DNA of 64,000 nt from CAZKVJ01 sp964556225 (GCA_964556225.1 CAZKVJ010000009.1:1-64000); one strand, 5' to 3'; counted from the stretch's first letter, positions 25,174 to 34,764 are shown. Made by a program: numbers and translations. The notes: generated by a model from the sequence alone, not told the origin.

Positions 25174-27009
25174 TCAGAACCGTGGGGCGATGCGCAGCTG
25201 CGGGTCCGGGCGCGGTGCGTCCTCGGTGAAGTCGGGGACCTCGCTGGCCGCGAAGGCGAGCAGGGTCTCGGTGCGCTCCAGGGCAGCCATCGCCCACGGT
25301 GTGCTGCGGCGGTAGTGCTCGAGCTGCGAGGCCCGTTGCATCAGCTCTCGGTAGGACGGGCCGCCGCCGGCCGTCGGGGTGTCCATCCGCTGGCTCATGA
25401 GGGTGATCGCCTCCTGCATCTCCCCCATCGCGGTGAGGAAGCGGGTCCAGCGGTGCTGGTCGAGGTCGAATTCGGCCAGGGCCTCGGCCGCCTGGCGCCC
25501 CTTCTCGGCCACCACCGCCACAACGTCGGCCGGCATGCGCAGGTTCATCCCGCCCTCGTGTGCGTCGAGGTGCACCTCGACGACCCGGTCGCGGTACCCC
25601 GGCAGCATCGCCTGGGCGTCGTCGGCCCAGTACTGCATGGTGTCGAGGATCGTGGCGAAGTACCCCACGACGTCGTCGATGCGCCGCACCCGCGGTGTCC
25701 GTCCCCGGGACGCGTGCCCCGGCCAGTGCACGTCGCCGTCCCGACGGTCCGGGTGGTAGGCGCCCAGGTCGAGCGCGAACGTCGGCCGGCGCGGCCAGAG
25801 GGCGTCGAAGAGGTGGATCGGGAAGTTCGAGGTGATGCCCCCGTCGCTGAACCACAGCTTCACCGGCTGCTGGTCGCGCTGCTCGCGCCGCGAGAAGTCC
25901 ACGGCGTAGAGGGGCACCGCGCTGATGAGCCCGGGGAAGCTGAGGCTCAGCCGAGCGGCCACGACGACCGGCACGGCAGCCGGGTCGGGGAACCGCCGCA
26001 ACGGCGTGCCGTCGGGCGTGCACCACGGGTGACCCTCGCGGTCGAGTGCCGGGCGCGAGCCCTCGAGCATCGCCGCCGCCACGGCCGGGGGGAAGTACGT
26101 GGCCCACTCGTCGGCGTCGAACATGAAGACGTCGGTGTCGAAGGGGAACGACATCGGGCGGCGGTGGCCGAGGTTGGTCGTCATCACCCGCAGGTCGATC
26201 GCCCGCTCGCCGCCGTGGACCGCTTCGTCGCCCCAGAGGTCGCCGAACGTGAGCGGTCGCTCCACTCCGGCCACGGTGTCGATCGCCGCGGCGAGCCAGT
26301 CGGTCAGGCCGGTGGGCTCGGCGCCGGCGTTCGGTCCGTCGCTGCCGAGGCACAGCCCGAAGCCCTGCCGGCCGAGCCCGCGCCTGGTTGCCGCCACGAT
26401 CGCCACCCCGGTGACGAGCACCCCGGCGAGCACGGCCGCCGGCGCGAGCAGCGCCACTCCGGCGACGAGGCCGGCCGCGTCGCCGCGGTCTGCCGGCCAT
26501 CCCGCAGCCAGCACCATCGCGACCGTGCTGAGCGCGACGACGGCGACCACGATGGCGGTGAACAGCATCCACCGCGCTCGGATACCGGCCGTGAGCACCC
26601 GGCGACGCCGCGTCGCGGGCGACGCGTCCGGCTCCAACGCCGCCATCACCAGCGCGTGCGCCTCGCGGGTGTGGGGACCCGGGGTGAACAGCGACGCCAA
26701 TCGCTCGCCCACGGTGGCCGGCAGGGTGGCCAGGCGATTGAAGCCGCCGGAGTCGCGCCCGTGCTCCGCTGCCGCCACGAGCACGGCGGCGATGGCCCCC
26801 GCGGAGCTGCCACCGATCTGGCGCAGCCGGTACCGCTTGGCCAGCTCGCAGGCGGCCAGCGGGTAGACGACGCCGCTGGTGATACCCCCCTTCATCACCA
26901 GGTCGCAGTCGTGGGCAACCTCGGCGTGGCTGGGGTAGCGGGCGTCGGCCAGCTCGCGCTGGCGGGCGATGGCGTGGGCCAGGCGTTCGGGTGCGACGCG
27001 GGCGTTCAT
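25174..27009 (-). CDS. Patatin-like phospholipase with internal membrane hairpin
   Basis: A 611-residue lipid acyl hydrolase of the patatin family. The oxyanion loop is MKGGITSGVVYP (39-50), the nucleophile is Ser69 in GGSSAG and the catalytic aspartate is Asp389 in FSDGG, so the dyad is intact. Between nucleophile and aspartate lies an insert with two hydrophobic segments (about 146-170 and 178-206), which would tether the catalytic domain to the membrane. The C-terminal 200 residues are helical and unrecognised. I chose ATG 27009 because GGGGGAAGGA lies about 8 nt upstream and family sequence begins soon after. The reaction is probably deacylation of membrane lipids. Confidence 0.88.
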   Translation of the reverse strand: MNARVAPERLAHAIARQRELADARYPSHAEVAHDCDLVMKGGITSGVVYPLAACELAKRYRLRQIGGSSAGAIAAVLVAAAEHGRDSGGFNRLATLPATVGERLASLFTPGPHTREAHALVMAALEPDASPATRRRRVLTAGIRARWMLFTAIVVAVVALSTVAMVLAAGWPADRGDAAGLVAGVALLAPAAVLAGVLVTGVAIVAATRRGLGRQGFGLCLGSDGPNAGAEPTGLTDWLAAAIDTVAGVERPLTFGDLWGDEAVHGGERAIDLRVMTTNLGHRRPMSFPFDTDVFMFDADEWATYFPPAVAAAMLEGSRPALDREGHPWCTPDGTPLRRFPDPAAVPVVVAARLSLSFPGLISAVPLYAVDFSRREQRDQQPVKLWFSDGGITSNFPIHLFDALWPRRPTFALDLGAYHPDRRDGDVHWPGHASRGRTPRVRRIDDVVGYFATILDTMQYWADDAQAMLPGYRDRVVEVHLDAHEGGMNLRMPADVVAVVAEKGRQAAEALAEFDLDQHRWTRFLTAMGEMQEAITLMSQRMDTPTAGGGPSYRELMQRASQLEHYRRSTPWAMAALERTETLLAFAASEVPDFTEDAPRPDPQLRIAPRF

Positions 27010-27120
27010 GGCGGCCGTCCTTCCCCCGGGCAGGCGGCCCCGGACGAATCGGATCACCCATGATCGGCTTTTGGACGCAGGACCTTGCGCACTCGACGCG
27101 CAGCGTCCATCTTTTCCTGG

Positions 27121-27906
27121 ATGGAGCACCTCACCCATGGCTGGGAGACCGACCTCGACGCCGGCGACACGTTGCTGCGCCGGTTCGTGCTGGCCAGCGC
27201 CGACCGCAGCGCTGCGCTCGCCGAGCTGAGCGGGGGTCGCCACACTCGCACCGACGCGTTCGCCGCCGCCGATCCGGCGTCACCGGTGATGTTCGACAAT
27301 GCGGCCGTGCTGTTGCAGCCGCCGCCGTACGTGGACCTGGCGGGCGCGATCGAGGCGATCCTGGACTTCTACCCACCGGAACGCCACTTCGTGCTGATGT
27401 CGGCCTTCCCGACGCCTGACCTCGCGCCGTTCGGGCTCGAGCTCATGGGCCACCCGCCGTTCATGTACCGCCCGGCCGGTGGGAGCGCCCCGCCGGCGCC
27501 GGAAGGGCTGACCATCCGAGAGGTGCGCGATGCCGCGTCGCTCGCCGAGTTCGTCACCACGATCGTCGAGGCCTACCCGATCCCTGGCGCCGAGGGGAGC
27601 GCGCTCGCCGACCCGGCGGTGCTCGGCGGCTCGCTGCGGTTCTTCCTGGGTGAGCTGGACGGTCGGGTCGTCGCCACCGCCGGCGCCCGGATCGGCCACG
27701 GTGTGAACGACGTGGAGTGGGTGTCGACCCGGCCCGAGGTGCGAGGGCGCGGCATCGGCGCGGCGGTCACCTGGGCCGCCACGCTGGCCGATCCGGCGCT
27801 GCCCGCAGTGCTGATCGCCAGCGACGACGGCCAGTCCGTGTACGAGGCGATGGGCTACGTGAAGCTCCTCCGCCTCACCCTGTGGCACCGCCCCCCGCCC
27901 GCCTGA
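27121..27906 (+). CDS. GNAT-fold acetyltransferase, two-domain
   Basis: A 261-residue protein. The C-terminal half is a GNAT domain (LTIREVRDAASLAEFVTTIVEAYP, then VEWVSTRPEVRGRGIGAAVTWAATLADPALPAVLIASDDGQSVYEAMGY, with the RGRGIG cofactor loop). The N-terminal half (about residues 1-120) looks like a second, degenerate GNAT-like lobe without a cofactor loop. The substrate is unknown. I chose ATG 27121; CATCTT lies 7 nt upstream, a weak leaderless -10. An upstream TTG would add 12 residues with no better signal. Confidence 0.82.
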   Translation: MEHLTHGWETDLDAGDTLLRRFVLASADRSAALAELSGGRHTRTDAFAAADPASPVMFDNAAVLLQPPPYVDLAGAIEAILDFYPPERHFVLMSAFPTPDLAPFGLELMGHPPFMYRPAGGSAPPAPEGLTIREVRDAASLAEFVTTIVEAYPIPGAEGSALADPAVLGGSLRFFLGELDGRVVATAGARIGHGVNDVEWVSTRPEVRGRGIGAAVTWAATLADPALPAVLIASDDGQSVYEAMGYVKLLRLTLWHRPPPA

Positions 27907-28008
27907 CCGCGCAGATCGCGCGATGGTCGCGGTGGGTCGCATCGTTGTGGCGGGGGGCCGGCACCTAACGTCGGCAGCGTTCAACCCCGACGGCGAGGGA
28001 GGTCCGCG

Positions 28009-29196
28009 GTGAGCGACGACGTGCAGGCGGCGAAGGAGTTCCTGGCAGCGCACTGGTCGCCGTCGGTGGAACGCCGGCAGTGGCTCGAGCGGGTGGTCGA
28101 CGGCGGGTGGGCGGCGCTGCGCTGGCCGAAGGAGTGGTACGGCCGGGGGCTGAGCGACGACGCGGCCAAGGAGGTGGAGGCGGTCTTCGCCGCGGCCGGC
28201 GCGCCGGGGCCGGGCCAGGACATCTACAACCTGTGGGCCGGCACGATGGTGGCCTACGGCAGCGACGAGCTGAAGCGCCGGTTCCTGCGGGCGCTGCTGC
28301 TCGATGACGTGGCCATGTGCCTGCTCTACAGCGAGCCGGGGGCCGGCTCGGATCTTGCCGGGCTGCGCACCACCGCGGTGCGCGACGGCGACGAGTGGGT
28401 GGTGAACGGCCAGAAGGTGTGGACCTCGGGCGCCCGCGGGGCCGAGTTCGGGATGCTCATCGCCCGCACGGACTGGGACCAACCCAAGCACCGGGGGATC
28501 ACGTTCTTCTGGTTCCCGATGCGCCAGCCCGGCGTCGAGGTCCGCCCGCTCCGCCAGATCACCGGTGACTCGCGGTTCAACGAGGTGTTCATCACCGATG
28601 CCCGCGTGCCGGACACGCACCGCCTCGGCGACCTGAACAAGGGATGGTGGGTGTTGCAGTCTGCGCTCGCCTACGAGCGGGCGGTGATGGGTGCGTCGCC
28701 GCGGGCGTCGGGCGGCGCCGGGGCCACGGCCGAAGCGCACGGCTCGATCCCCACGCCCGACCTCTCGCTCGTCGAGCTGGCCCGCGCACAGGGACGCTGC
28801 GCCGACCCGGTCGTGCGCCAGGCGCTGGCCCGGCTCCACTGCCAGCGCACCGTGAACGCGTGGAACGGCGAGCGCGCCAAGGCGGCGATGGAAGCCGGCG
28901 GTTCGTCGCCCCTGGCGTCGCTCGGCAAGCTGGCGATGTCGCAGATGCTCCACTACGCCGGGCACGTGCAGGGCCTCCTGCTGGGCACGGAGGGCACGCT
29001 CGACGGTGACTCGTACCCACGGTCCAGGGACGCCAACTACTCGCAGCTCAACGCCTACTTCTTCTCGATCGGTGGCGGCACGGACCAGATCCAGCGGAAC
29101 ATCATCGGTGAGCGCATCCTCGGCCTTCCCCGCGAGCCCGAGGTCGACCGTGACGTCCCGTTCCGCGACGTCCCCTCCACCCCCGGTGGGCGCTGA
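28009..29196 (+). CDS. Acyl-CoA dehydrogenase
   Basis: A 395-residue FAD-dependent acyl-CoA dehydrogenase. Visible blocks are LRWPKEWYGRGLS, MCLLYSEPGAGSDLAGLRTTAVRDGDEWVVNGQKVWTSGA (FAD and substrate loop), the later GKLAMSQMLHYAG, and SIGGGTDQIQRNIIGERILGLPREP near the C-terminus. This ending resembles the FadE subfamily whose members often pair as heterodimers for sterol or branched acyl-CoA oxidation. The base position after SIGGGT is Asp-Gln rather than a glutamate, so activity may need a partner. The GTG start has GAGGGAGG 6 nt upstream. It is convergent with the gtrA gene. Confidence 0.92.
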   Translation: MSDDVQAAKEFLAAHWSPSVERRQWLERVVDGGWAALRWPKEWYGRGLSDDAAKEVEAVFAAAGAPGPGQDIYNLWAGTMVAYGSDELKRRFLRALLLDDVAMCLLYSEPGAGSDLAGLRTTAVRDGDEWVVNGQKVWTSGARGAEFGMLIARTDWDQPKHRGITFFWFPMRQPGVEVRPLRQITGDSRFNEVFITDARVPDTHRLGDLNKGWWVLQSALAYERAVMGASPRASGGAGATAEAHGSIPTPDLSLVELARAQGRCADPVVRQALARLHCQRTVNAWNGERAKAAMEAGGSSPLASLGKLAMSQMLHYAGHVQGLLLGTEGTLDGDSYPRSRDANYSQLNAYFFSIGGGTDQIQRNIIGERILGLPREPEVDRDVPFRDVPSTPGGR

Positions 29197-29205
29197 CGAG
29201 GGGCG

Positions 29206-29646
29206 TCAGCCGGTGGGGGCGGGGCGGCGGCGGAACACCCATGAGCGCATCAGCACGAACCGGGTGACCGTGGCGAGCGACCACGTGAGCAGGATGGCCG
29301 CCAGCTCCATGAGGACCGGTCCCTGCACGGCCGCCACCGCCATCGACGACACCACCGTGGTGACGGCGTAGATCGCCACCGCGGTGCCGAGCTGGCGCCA
29401 GCGCTGCTCGGGTCCGTGCCAGCCGAACGTCCAGCGCCGGTTGGCCCACGCGTTCGCCACCGTGGTGGTCGTGAGCGCGACGACGTTCGCCGCCACGGGA
29501 CCGATGGGGATCCGCAGCACGAGGAAGATCACGAGCGACGTGATGGTGCTGGCCACGCCGATCGCCGCGAACGACATGACCTGTCGACTCACCCGACCTC
29601 CGCTGTCGGATCCGACCCCCCTGCTGATCTGCACCGCGTCCGCCAT
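29206..29646 (-). CDS. GtrA family membrane protein
   Basis: A 146-residue protein with four membrane helices: FAAIGVASTITSLVIFLVL, VVALTTTTVANAWANRRWTF, TAVAIYAVTTVVSSMAVAAV and ELAAILLTWSLATVTRFVLMRSWVF. This is the GtrA pattern, including NRRWTF after helix two and the closing R-x-x-L-x-R-x-W-V-F. GtrA proteins help move polyprenyl-linked sugars across the membrane for envelope glycan modification. I chose ATG 29646 because GGGAGG lies just upstream; longer forms would add an unrelated basic N-terminus. Confidence 0.88.
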   Translation of the reverse strand: MADAVQISRGVGSDSGGRVSRQVMSFAAIGVASTITSLVIFLVLRIPIGPVAANVVALTTTTVANAWANRRWTFGWHGPEQRWRQLGTAVAIYAVTTVVSSMAVAAVQGPVLMELAAILLTWSLATVTRFVLMRSWVFRRRPAPTG

Positions 29647-29862
29647 GACGCCTCCCGTCTCCCGCCGGCGCACCCTCATCATCGGTACCCGTTGGATGCG
29701 TTCCAAGGGCCGATGTGCCTGCCGCGCCGTCACGGCGCGTGGTGATCGTCAAGTTGCTGTGTGAGTTGGGCCGGGTCCGTTGACGGGGTGTGGGCTCGGG
29801 GCGCAAGGTGGGCGCTCTGGGGCGCCCCTCCAGCATCCGCCGAATCGACTGGAGGGGCCGAG

Positions 29863-31569
29863 ATGAGACGCATCGTTGGCTCTGTTGTGCTGCTTGCGCT
29901 CGGGCTCGTCCCAGCCACCACGACCGTCCACGCCGACCGGCATCAGCCCGTCGAGCGTGGAGGCGGTCGTCTACCCCGGCGAGTCCCTCGAGGTGGACAA
30001 GACCGTCGGGACGCCGGCGCTGCCGCCGAAGCTCGACATCTGCCACCTCGAGGACGAGACCGGGTCGTACTTCGACGACATCGCCGTCCTCAAGGCCGAG
30101 GCCGGCGCCATCTTCGACACCGTCGTGGCGGCGCGCCCGACTCGCAGTTCGCGGTGGCCGGCTTCCGGGACTACCCGGTGTCGCCGTTCGGTGATCCGGG
30201 CGACTGGGTGTATCGCCGGTCGAGCACGATGAGCTCCGTGAAGGCCGACTGGCTCAACGGGGTGAACGCCCTGACGGCCGGTGGTGGGAACGACACACCC
30301 GAGGCCCAGTACGACGCGATCGTCGCTGCCACCGGCCCCGGCTCGTTCACCGACCCGACGCTCGTCTCGCAGCCGGACTGCGACTGGCGTGCCGACCCGG
30401 ATGTGACGCGGGTGCTGCTCGTCGCCACCGACGCGCCGTTCCACCTGCCGTCCACCAGCCACGTGAACGATGCGGCGAGCACCACCGCAGCCCTCGTCGC
30501 CCAAGGTGTGCGGGTGATCGGTCTGGAGGGCACCGGCGCCGGTGCCGAGCTCGACGGCCTGGCTGCGGCGACCGGTGGCAGCGTGCAGAGCCTCGGCGGC
30601 ACGACCGGGGCGGGCATCGGTCTGGCCATCCTCGCGGGGCTGTCGAACCTGCCCATCGACGTGGCGATCACGAGCGACTGTGCACCACCGATCGGCACGT
30701 CGTTCTCACCCGCCGGATTGACGGTGACCAGCGGTGACGGCGCGGCGTTTGTGGAGACGATCAGCGTCGCCCCCGGCGCGGCGGGTGGGACCTACACCTG
30801 CACCGACACGGTGAGCTACGACGGCGTGGCCGACCCGACCGTGGTGGAGTCCAAGACGATCCACGTGCCCGGCATCTCGCTCACGCCGATCACGGACGCG
30901 AACGAGCTGACGGCCGGCACGTCGCACACCGTCACGGCGACCGTGAGTGCCGGCACCTTCGGGCCGCTGGCCGGGGTGCGGGTGGAGTTCACGGTGACGG
31001 CGGGCCCGAACGTGGGCGCGACCGGCTCCGGAACCACCGATGCGAACGGCGAGGTGACCTTCACGTGGTCGCCGGCGTCGATCAGCCCGGCGAGCCTGGG
31101 GACCGACTCGGTGACGGCCACGTTCACCGACGCTGGCGACACCGTCGACTACGGCTCGGCCTCGGCCACGAAGGACTGGGTCGACACCACGCCGCCGAGC
31201 GCCGACTGCACGCCGACGGTGAACCCGGCCGGCAAGAAGATCCCCGCTGCCCCGGCCAACGGCGGCCAGGCGAAGAACCAGGACGGCTTCTACCAGCTGA
31301 GCGGTGACGACGAGGTGTGGCCGGACGAGTGGCTGGCCGCGTGGGTCCACGACACCGGCAGCGGGACGTGGTTCGGCCCGTTCCCGATCGGCACCCGCAT
31401 CAAGTACACGGAGGACCCGACCGCCGTCCCGACGCAGCAGAAGATGGGCGGCCCCAGGAGCACCGTGCCCTGGCACCTGATCGGCACCGGAGACGGCGTG
31501 CTCCACGTCGTCGACGGGTCCTGGAACTCCTCCACCGACGCCTGCCTCGTCCCACCCGCTCCCAAGTGA
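29863..31569 (+). CDS. Secreted vWA/Ig-like protein, with two compensating frameshifts
   Basis: The frame stays open for 568 codons, but residues about 26-90 only make family sense in the +1 frame. From about 29938 to 30135 that frame reads SSVEAVVYPGESLEVDKTV, then PKLDICHLEDETGSYFDDIAVLKAEAGAIFDTVVAA. This is a vWA start with a MIDAS-like DETGS; the original frame then resumes with PDSQFAVAGFRDYPVSPF. An extra base near 29938 (GACCGGC) and a missing base near 30131 (GGCGCGCCC) would repair it. The start MRRIVGSVVLLALGLVPATTTVHA is a signal peptide; GGAGGGG lies upstream. After the vWA domain come Ig-like beta domains (SLTPITDANELTAGTSHTVTATV) and a C-terminal domain. It is either a sequencing error or a real in-frame scramble. 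Confidence 0.75.
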   Translation: MRRIVGSVVLLALGLVPATTTVHADRHQPVERGGGRLPRRVPRGGQDRRDAGAAAEARHLPPRGRDRVVLRRHRRPQGRGRRHLRHRRGGAPDSQFAVAGFRDYPVSPFGDPGDWVYRRSSTMSSVKADWLNGVNALTAGGGNDTPEAQYDAIVAATGPGSFTDPTLVSQPDCDWRADPDVTRVLLVATDAPFHLPSTSHVNDAASTTAALVAQGVRVIGLEGTGAGAELDGLAAATGGSVQSLGGTTGAGIGLAILAGLSNLPIDVAITSDCAPPIGTSFSPAGLTVTSGDGAAFVETISVAPGAAGGTYTCTDTVSYDGVADPTVVESKTIHVPGISLTPITDANELTAGTSHTVTATVSAGTFGPLAGVRVEFTVTAGPNVGATGSGTTDANGEVTFTWSPASISPASLGTDSVTATFTDAGDTVDYGSASATKDWVDTTPPSADCTPTVNPAGKKIPAAPANGGQAKNQDGFYQLSGDDEVWPDEWLAAWVHDTGSGTWFGPFPIGTRIKYTEDPTAVPTQQKMGGPRSTVPWHLIGTGDGVLHVVDGSWNSSTDACLVPPAPK

Positions 31570-31573
31570 GCCA

Positions 31574-31613
31574 CCCCCTCTCGGAACGGGAGTGAGCGGG
31601 ACCGATCAGGGGG
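31574..31613. terminator. Candidate bidirectional terminator
   Basis: CCCCCT at 31574-31579 pairs with AGGGGG at 31608-31613 between the stops of two convergent genes. No T-run follows on either side. Confidence 0.35.
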
Positions 31614-32208
31614 AGTAGAGCTGGGGGTCGGCGAGGTCGAGGTACTCGAGGCCGGCCATCAGGTCGGCGTACTTCTCCATCGTCGCTCGGACCTCGGCCG
31701 GCATCTCCTTGGACTCGCCGGCCCGGGCCTCGGCCTCGCTGGTGAAGTAGACGGCCTCGACGTACGAGTCCGGTCCCAACCAGACCCGGGTGAGGCCGAG
31801 CACGTCCGGGCGGACCTCGGTCGAGATCGGCTCGAACACCCGGTCCATCTCCGCCACGGCCGCCCGATCGACGCCGCGACCCTTCATGATCTGCACGAAC
31901 CCGGCATCGTCGGAGCCACCGCCGAGGAACGTCTCCACATCCTCGGACTCGGCGAAGCTGACCGGTCCGGCGAAGCACTTCTCGGTCTCGGCCCACCACG
32001 CCCCCTGCTCGGGCCGGGCACTGTTGGCCTGGGCTGCGGCCGCCGACTCGAAGCGGGCGAGGTTGATGGACCGTCCGTCGGCCGTGATGCCGGCGGTCGT
32101 GCCGAGCCAACCCGTCGCTCCCGGTCGGAGCTCGGCCATCCATCGCTCCATCTGCCGGCGCAACCCCTCGGCGTCCGCGACCTGTCCCTCGATCACCTGG
32201 ATGAACAT
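31606..32208 (-). CDS. Hypothetical protein, probable tandem dimeric alpha/beta-barrel
   Basis: A 200-residue soluble protein. The N-terminal MFIQVIEGQVADAEGLRRQMERWMAELRPGATGWLGTTAGI and the later GFVQIMKGRGVDRAAVAEMDRV look like two successive ferredoxin-like (antibiotic biosynthesis monooxygenase-type) lobes. The segment ARFESAAAAQANSARPEQGAWWAETEKCF fits the usual helix between them. No catalytic residue can be assigned. I chose ATG 32208 because GGGGAGG lies 6 nt upstream. Confidence 0.75.
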   Translation of the reverse strand: MFIQVIEGQVADAEGLRRQMERWMAELRPGATGWLGTTAGITADGRSINLARFESAAAAQANSARPEQGAWWAETEKCFAGPVSFAESEDVETFLGGGSDDAGFVQIMKGRGVDRAAVAEMDRVFEPISTEVRPDVLGLTRVWLGPDSYVEAVYFTSEAEARAGESKEMPAEVRATMEKYADLMAGLEYLDLADPQLYSP

Positions 32209-32283
32209 CGTGTACCTCCCCAGTGGTACCGCCGCTCGCGGGCAATGATGCGCCCGATGCCGGGAGGTTGGCAAGCGCCTCGG

Positions 32284-34764
32284 TCAGCCGATCCGGGTGA
32301 TCATTCGCTCGCCGGGCGGGTGCCAGGCCACCGCATCGGGGCGGTACCGCCACCGCCGGCCTGGCGCGCCGTGGTGGGTGGGCGGGGTCGTGGGCAGCTC
32401 GCCACGCCCGCGCAGCCACTCCGCCAGCGCCGCTGCCGGCAGCGGCTTGCTCACCAGGTAGCCCTGGGCGCTGTCGCAGCCCAGCGCGCGCAGCACCCGG
32501 AGCTGGTCGTCGTCCTCGACACCTTCGGCCACGAACGACATCCCGAGGCTGTGCGCGAGCTCGACGGTGCTGCGCACGATCGCTTCCGCCTGCGGGTTCG
32601 TGCGCAGTCGCTCGACGAAGTAGCGGTCGATCTTCAGCTCGTCGACCGGGAGCCGGCCCAGGTAGGCGAGCGAGGAGTAGCCGGAGCCGAAGTCGTCCAG
32701 GGAGATGCTGATGCCGCGCGCCCGCAGCTCGGTCAACACCGTCTCCGCCCGCTCCGGCTCGGCGAGCAGCAGGTCCTCGGTCACCTCGATGCCCAGCATC
32801 TCCGACGGGACCCGTGCCTCTCGCAGCGCCCGGTCGATGTCGTCGAGCAGGCGGTCGTCGGCGATGTTGGAGGCGCACAGGTTGATGTCCACACGTAGCG
32901 TGAGACCCAGGTTCAGCCACGTCCGGACCTGCTCCAGCGACTGGCGCAGCACGGTCAGCATGAGCGGTCGCATCAGCCCGCTCTGGCGCACCAGGTCCAA
33001 GAACGCGCTGGGCAGCAGCAGCCCACGGCTTGGATGCTCCCAGCGGACCAGCGCCTCCACCCCTTCCACCTTGCCCGTGCGCACCGACAACTTCGGCTGG
33101 TAGTGCATCACCAGCTGGGCGCCGTTGATGGCGTCGCGGAGCTGGCTCGTCAGCTCGAGCCGCTGGCGGGAGTTCGGGTCCCGGCTCGGGTCGTACACCT
33201 CCACGTGATCCTCGCCGGCCTTGGCCAGGTACATCGCGACGTCGGCCCGCTGCAGCAGCTCGTCGGCGGTGGTGCCGTGCACCGGGTACACGGCGACGCC
33301 CACGCTGGCACCCATCCGCACCTCGAAGCCGTCCAGCTCGAACGGGGCTTCCAGCGCGGCGATCACCCGCCGGCCGGCGTTGACGGCCTCGGTGCTGGTG
33401 CTGCCCAGGGGCAGGACCATGGCGAACTCGTCGCCGCCGATGCGAGCCACCAGCCCGCTGCCCCGCATCACCTTCGCCAGCCGGGGTCGCAGCTGGCGGA
33501 GGACGTCGTCGCCGGCCAGATGGCCGAGCGAGTCGTTGACCTCCTTGAACCGGTCGAGGTCGATGAGCAGCAGGGCGAGAGGGACCCGCGTGCGCTGGGC
33601 GGCGCGCAGCGCCTCACGGAGGTTGACGTAGAAGTGCCGCCGGTTCGGCAGTCCGGTCAGGTCGTCGGTGAGGGCCTGGCGCAGGGAGTCGGAGGCCGAG
33701 CCCTCGCTCTTGATCGCCAGGCCGAGTCGGCCGGCGCCGACGAGGACCGTCGCCGCAGCCAGGAAGGTCGTGCCGGTCTGGAAGGCGTCCCAGCTGGCCC
33801 CGACCAGCAACCCGGTCGCGACGACCACGCAGAGGATCGGCAGGATGAGCGACGCGGCGCGCGGCGGATCGTCGACGTCCGGTCCGCGGTCGAGCCAGGC
33901 GGCGGCGGCGATGAGCCCGAACGCCACCAGCGTCGTCAGACCTGGACCGGGGAGGTTGGTGTCCATCGGCGAGCCGGACACCACGTGCAGGGTGTCGGCG
34001 ACCGCCAGCGCCAGCACGCCGAGCAGCAGCACCTGGACCGCCTGGTGGCCGCCACCCATCAGCAGCACGGCCAGGCCGGCCCCGAGTGCGAGCACGAGCA
34101 CCGGCCCCAGCAGGCCGGGCATGGTCGGGGAGACCTCCATCTGGGGGTACCAGCGGCTCGTCGCCTCCCACGCGATGGCGGCGACGCACGATGCCACGAG
34201 GACGGCGTCCGCCCACCGGATCGTGGACTCGCGCATGAACCGCCGCCGCCCGAGCTGCACGGTGCCGATGGCGAAGGCGAGCGTGCCGACCAGCCACAGC
34301 ACGGAGCTCTCCGCCCCACCGGCGCGGGTCGTGGTGAGCTCTGCGACGGTGCCGCCGATCCGCTGCACCACGTCGTCGGCGATCCGGGCGACGATGCCGA
34401 GTGCGATCAGGAGCCATCCGGTGCGGTACGCCGGGTACCACGCGACGCGCAGCAGCACGACGAGCGAGAGGATGCCACCGATGGCGAGCTCGAGCGTCGG
34501 GACGGCACCTGCGTCCATGTGGAGCACACCGGCGGTGGTGCGGGCGATCACGGCGAGGGCGGCCGTGGCAGCCAGCAGCCCGGCGACGACCAGCTGACGC
34601 CGGTTGAGCGCCCGAGCGATGCCGCACGGGCACACCACGTGCCGCGACGCCGCCGTCGCCGGGTCACGTGTCGCAGCCAGCGTCCAGCTCACGGCGTCCC
34701 GCCCAACGCAACCTCCACCCGGTCGCACTCCTGCTCTCCGTGGTTGGAAAGCCACGCTGAGCAT
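32284..34764 (-). CDS. Membrane GGDEF-EAL protein (c-di-GMP turnover)
   Basis: An 826-residue protein. About nine membrane helices lie between residues 55 and 350. The GGDEF domain follows, with RIGGDEF at 441-447 intact, so diguanylate cyclase activity is possible; the inhibitory I-site RxxD is RGSG here and so lost. The EAL domain has Glu570 in EALVRWEHP, then LDDFGSGYSSL, LKIDRYFV, FVAEGVED and QGYLVSKPLP, all intact, predicting phosphodiesterase activity. c-di-GMP often controls pili and surface growth, but no link to the Tad locus is seen. The start is uncertain: ATG 34764 has no ribosome site, and a GTG about 24 codons downstream is possible. Confidence 0.9.
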   Translation of the reverse strand: MLSVAFQPRRAGVRPGGGCVGRDAVSWTLAATRDPATAASRHVVCPCGIARALNRRQLVVAGLLAATAALAVIARTTAGVLHMDAGAVPTLELAIGGILSLVVLLRVAWYPAYRTGWLLIALGIVARIADDVVQRIGGTVAELTTTRAGGAESSVLWLVGTLAFAIGTVQLGRRRFMRESTIRWADAVLVASCVAAIAWEATSRWYPQMEVSPTMPGLLGPVLVLALGAGLAVLLMGGGHQAVQVLLLGVLALAVADTLHVVSGSPMDTNLPGPGLTTLVAFGLIAAAAWLDRGPDVDDPPRAASLILPILCVVVATGLLVGASWDAFQTGTTFLAAATVLVGAGRLGLAIKSEGSASDSLRQALTDDLTGLPNRRHFYVNLREALRAAQRTRVPLALLLIDLDRFKEVNDSLGHLAGDDVLRQLRPRLAKVMRGSGLVARIGGDEFAMVLPLGSTSTEAVNAGRRVIAALEAPFELDGFEVRMGASVGVAVYPVHGTTADELLQRADVAMYLAKAGEDHVEVYDPSRDPNSRQRLELTSQLRDAINGAQLVMHYQPKLSVRTGKVEGVEALVRWEHPSRGLLLPSAFLDLVRQSGLMRPLMLTVLRQSLEQVRTWLNLGLTLRVDINLCASNIADDRLLDDIDRALREARVPSEMLGIEVTEDLLLAEPERAETVLTELRARGISISLDDFGSGYSSLAYLGRLPVDELKIDRYFVERLRTNPQAEAIVRSTVELAHSLGMSFVAEGVEDDDQLRVLRALGCDSAQGYLVSKPLPAAALAEWLRGRGELPTTPPTHHGAPGRRWRYRPDAVAWHPPGERMITRIG

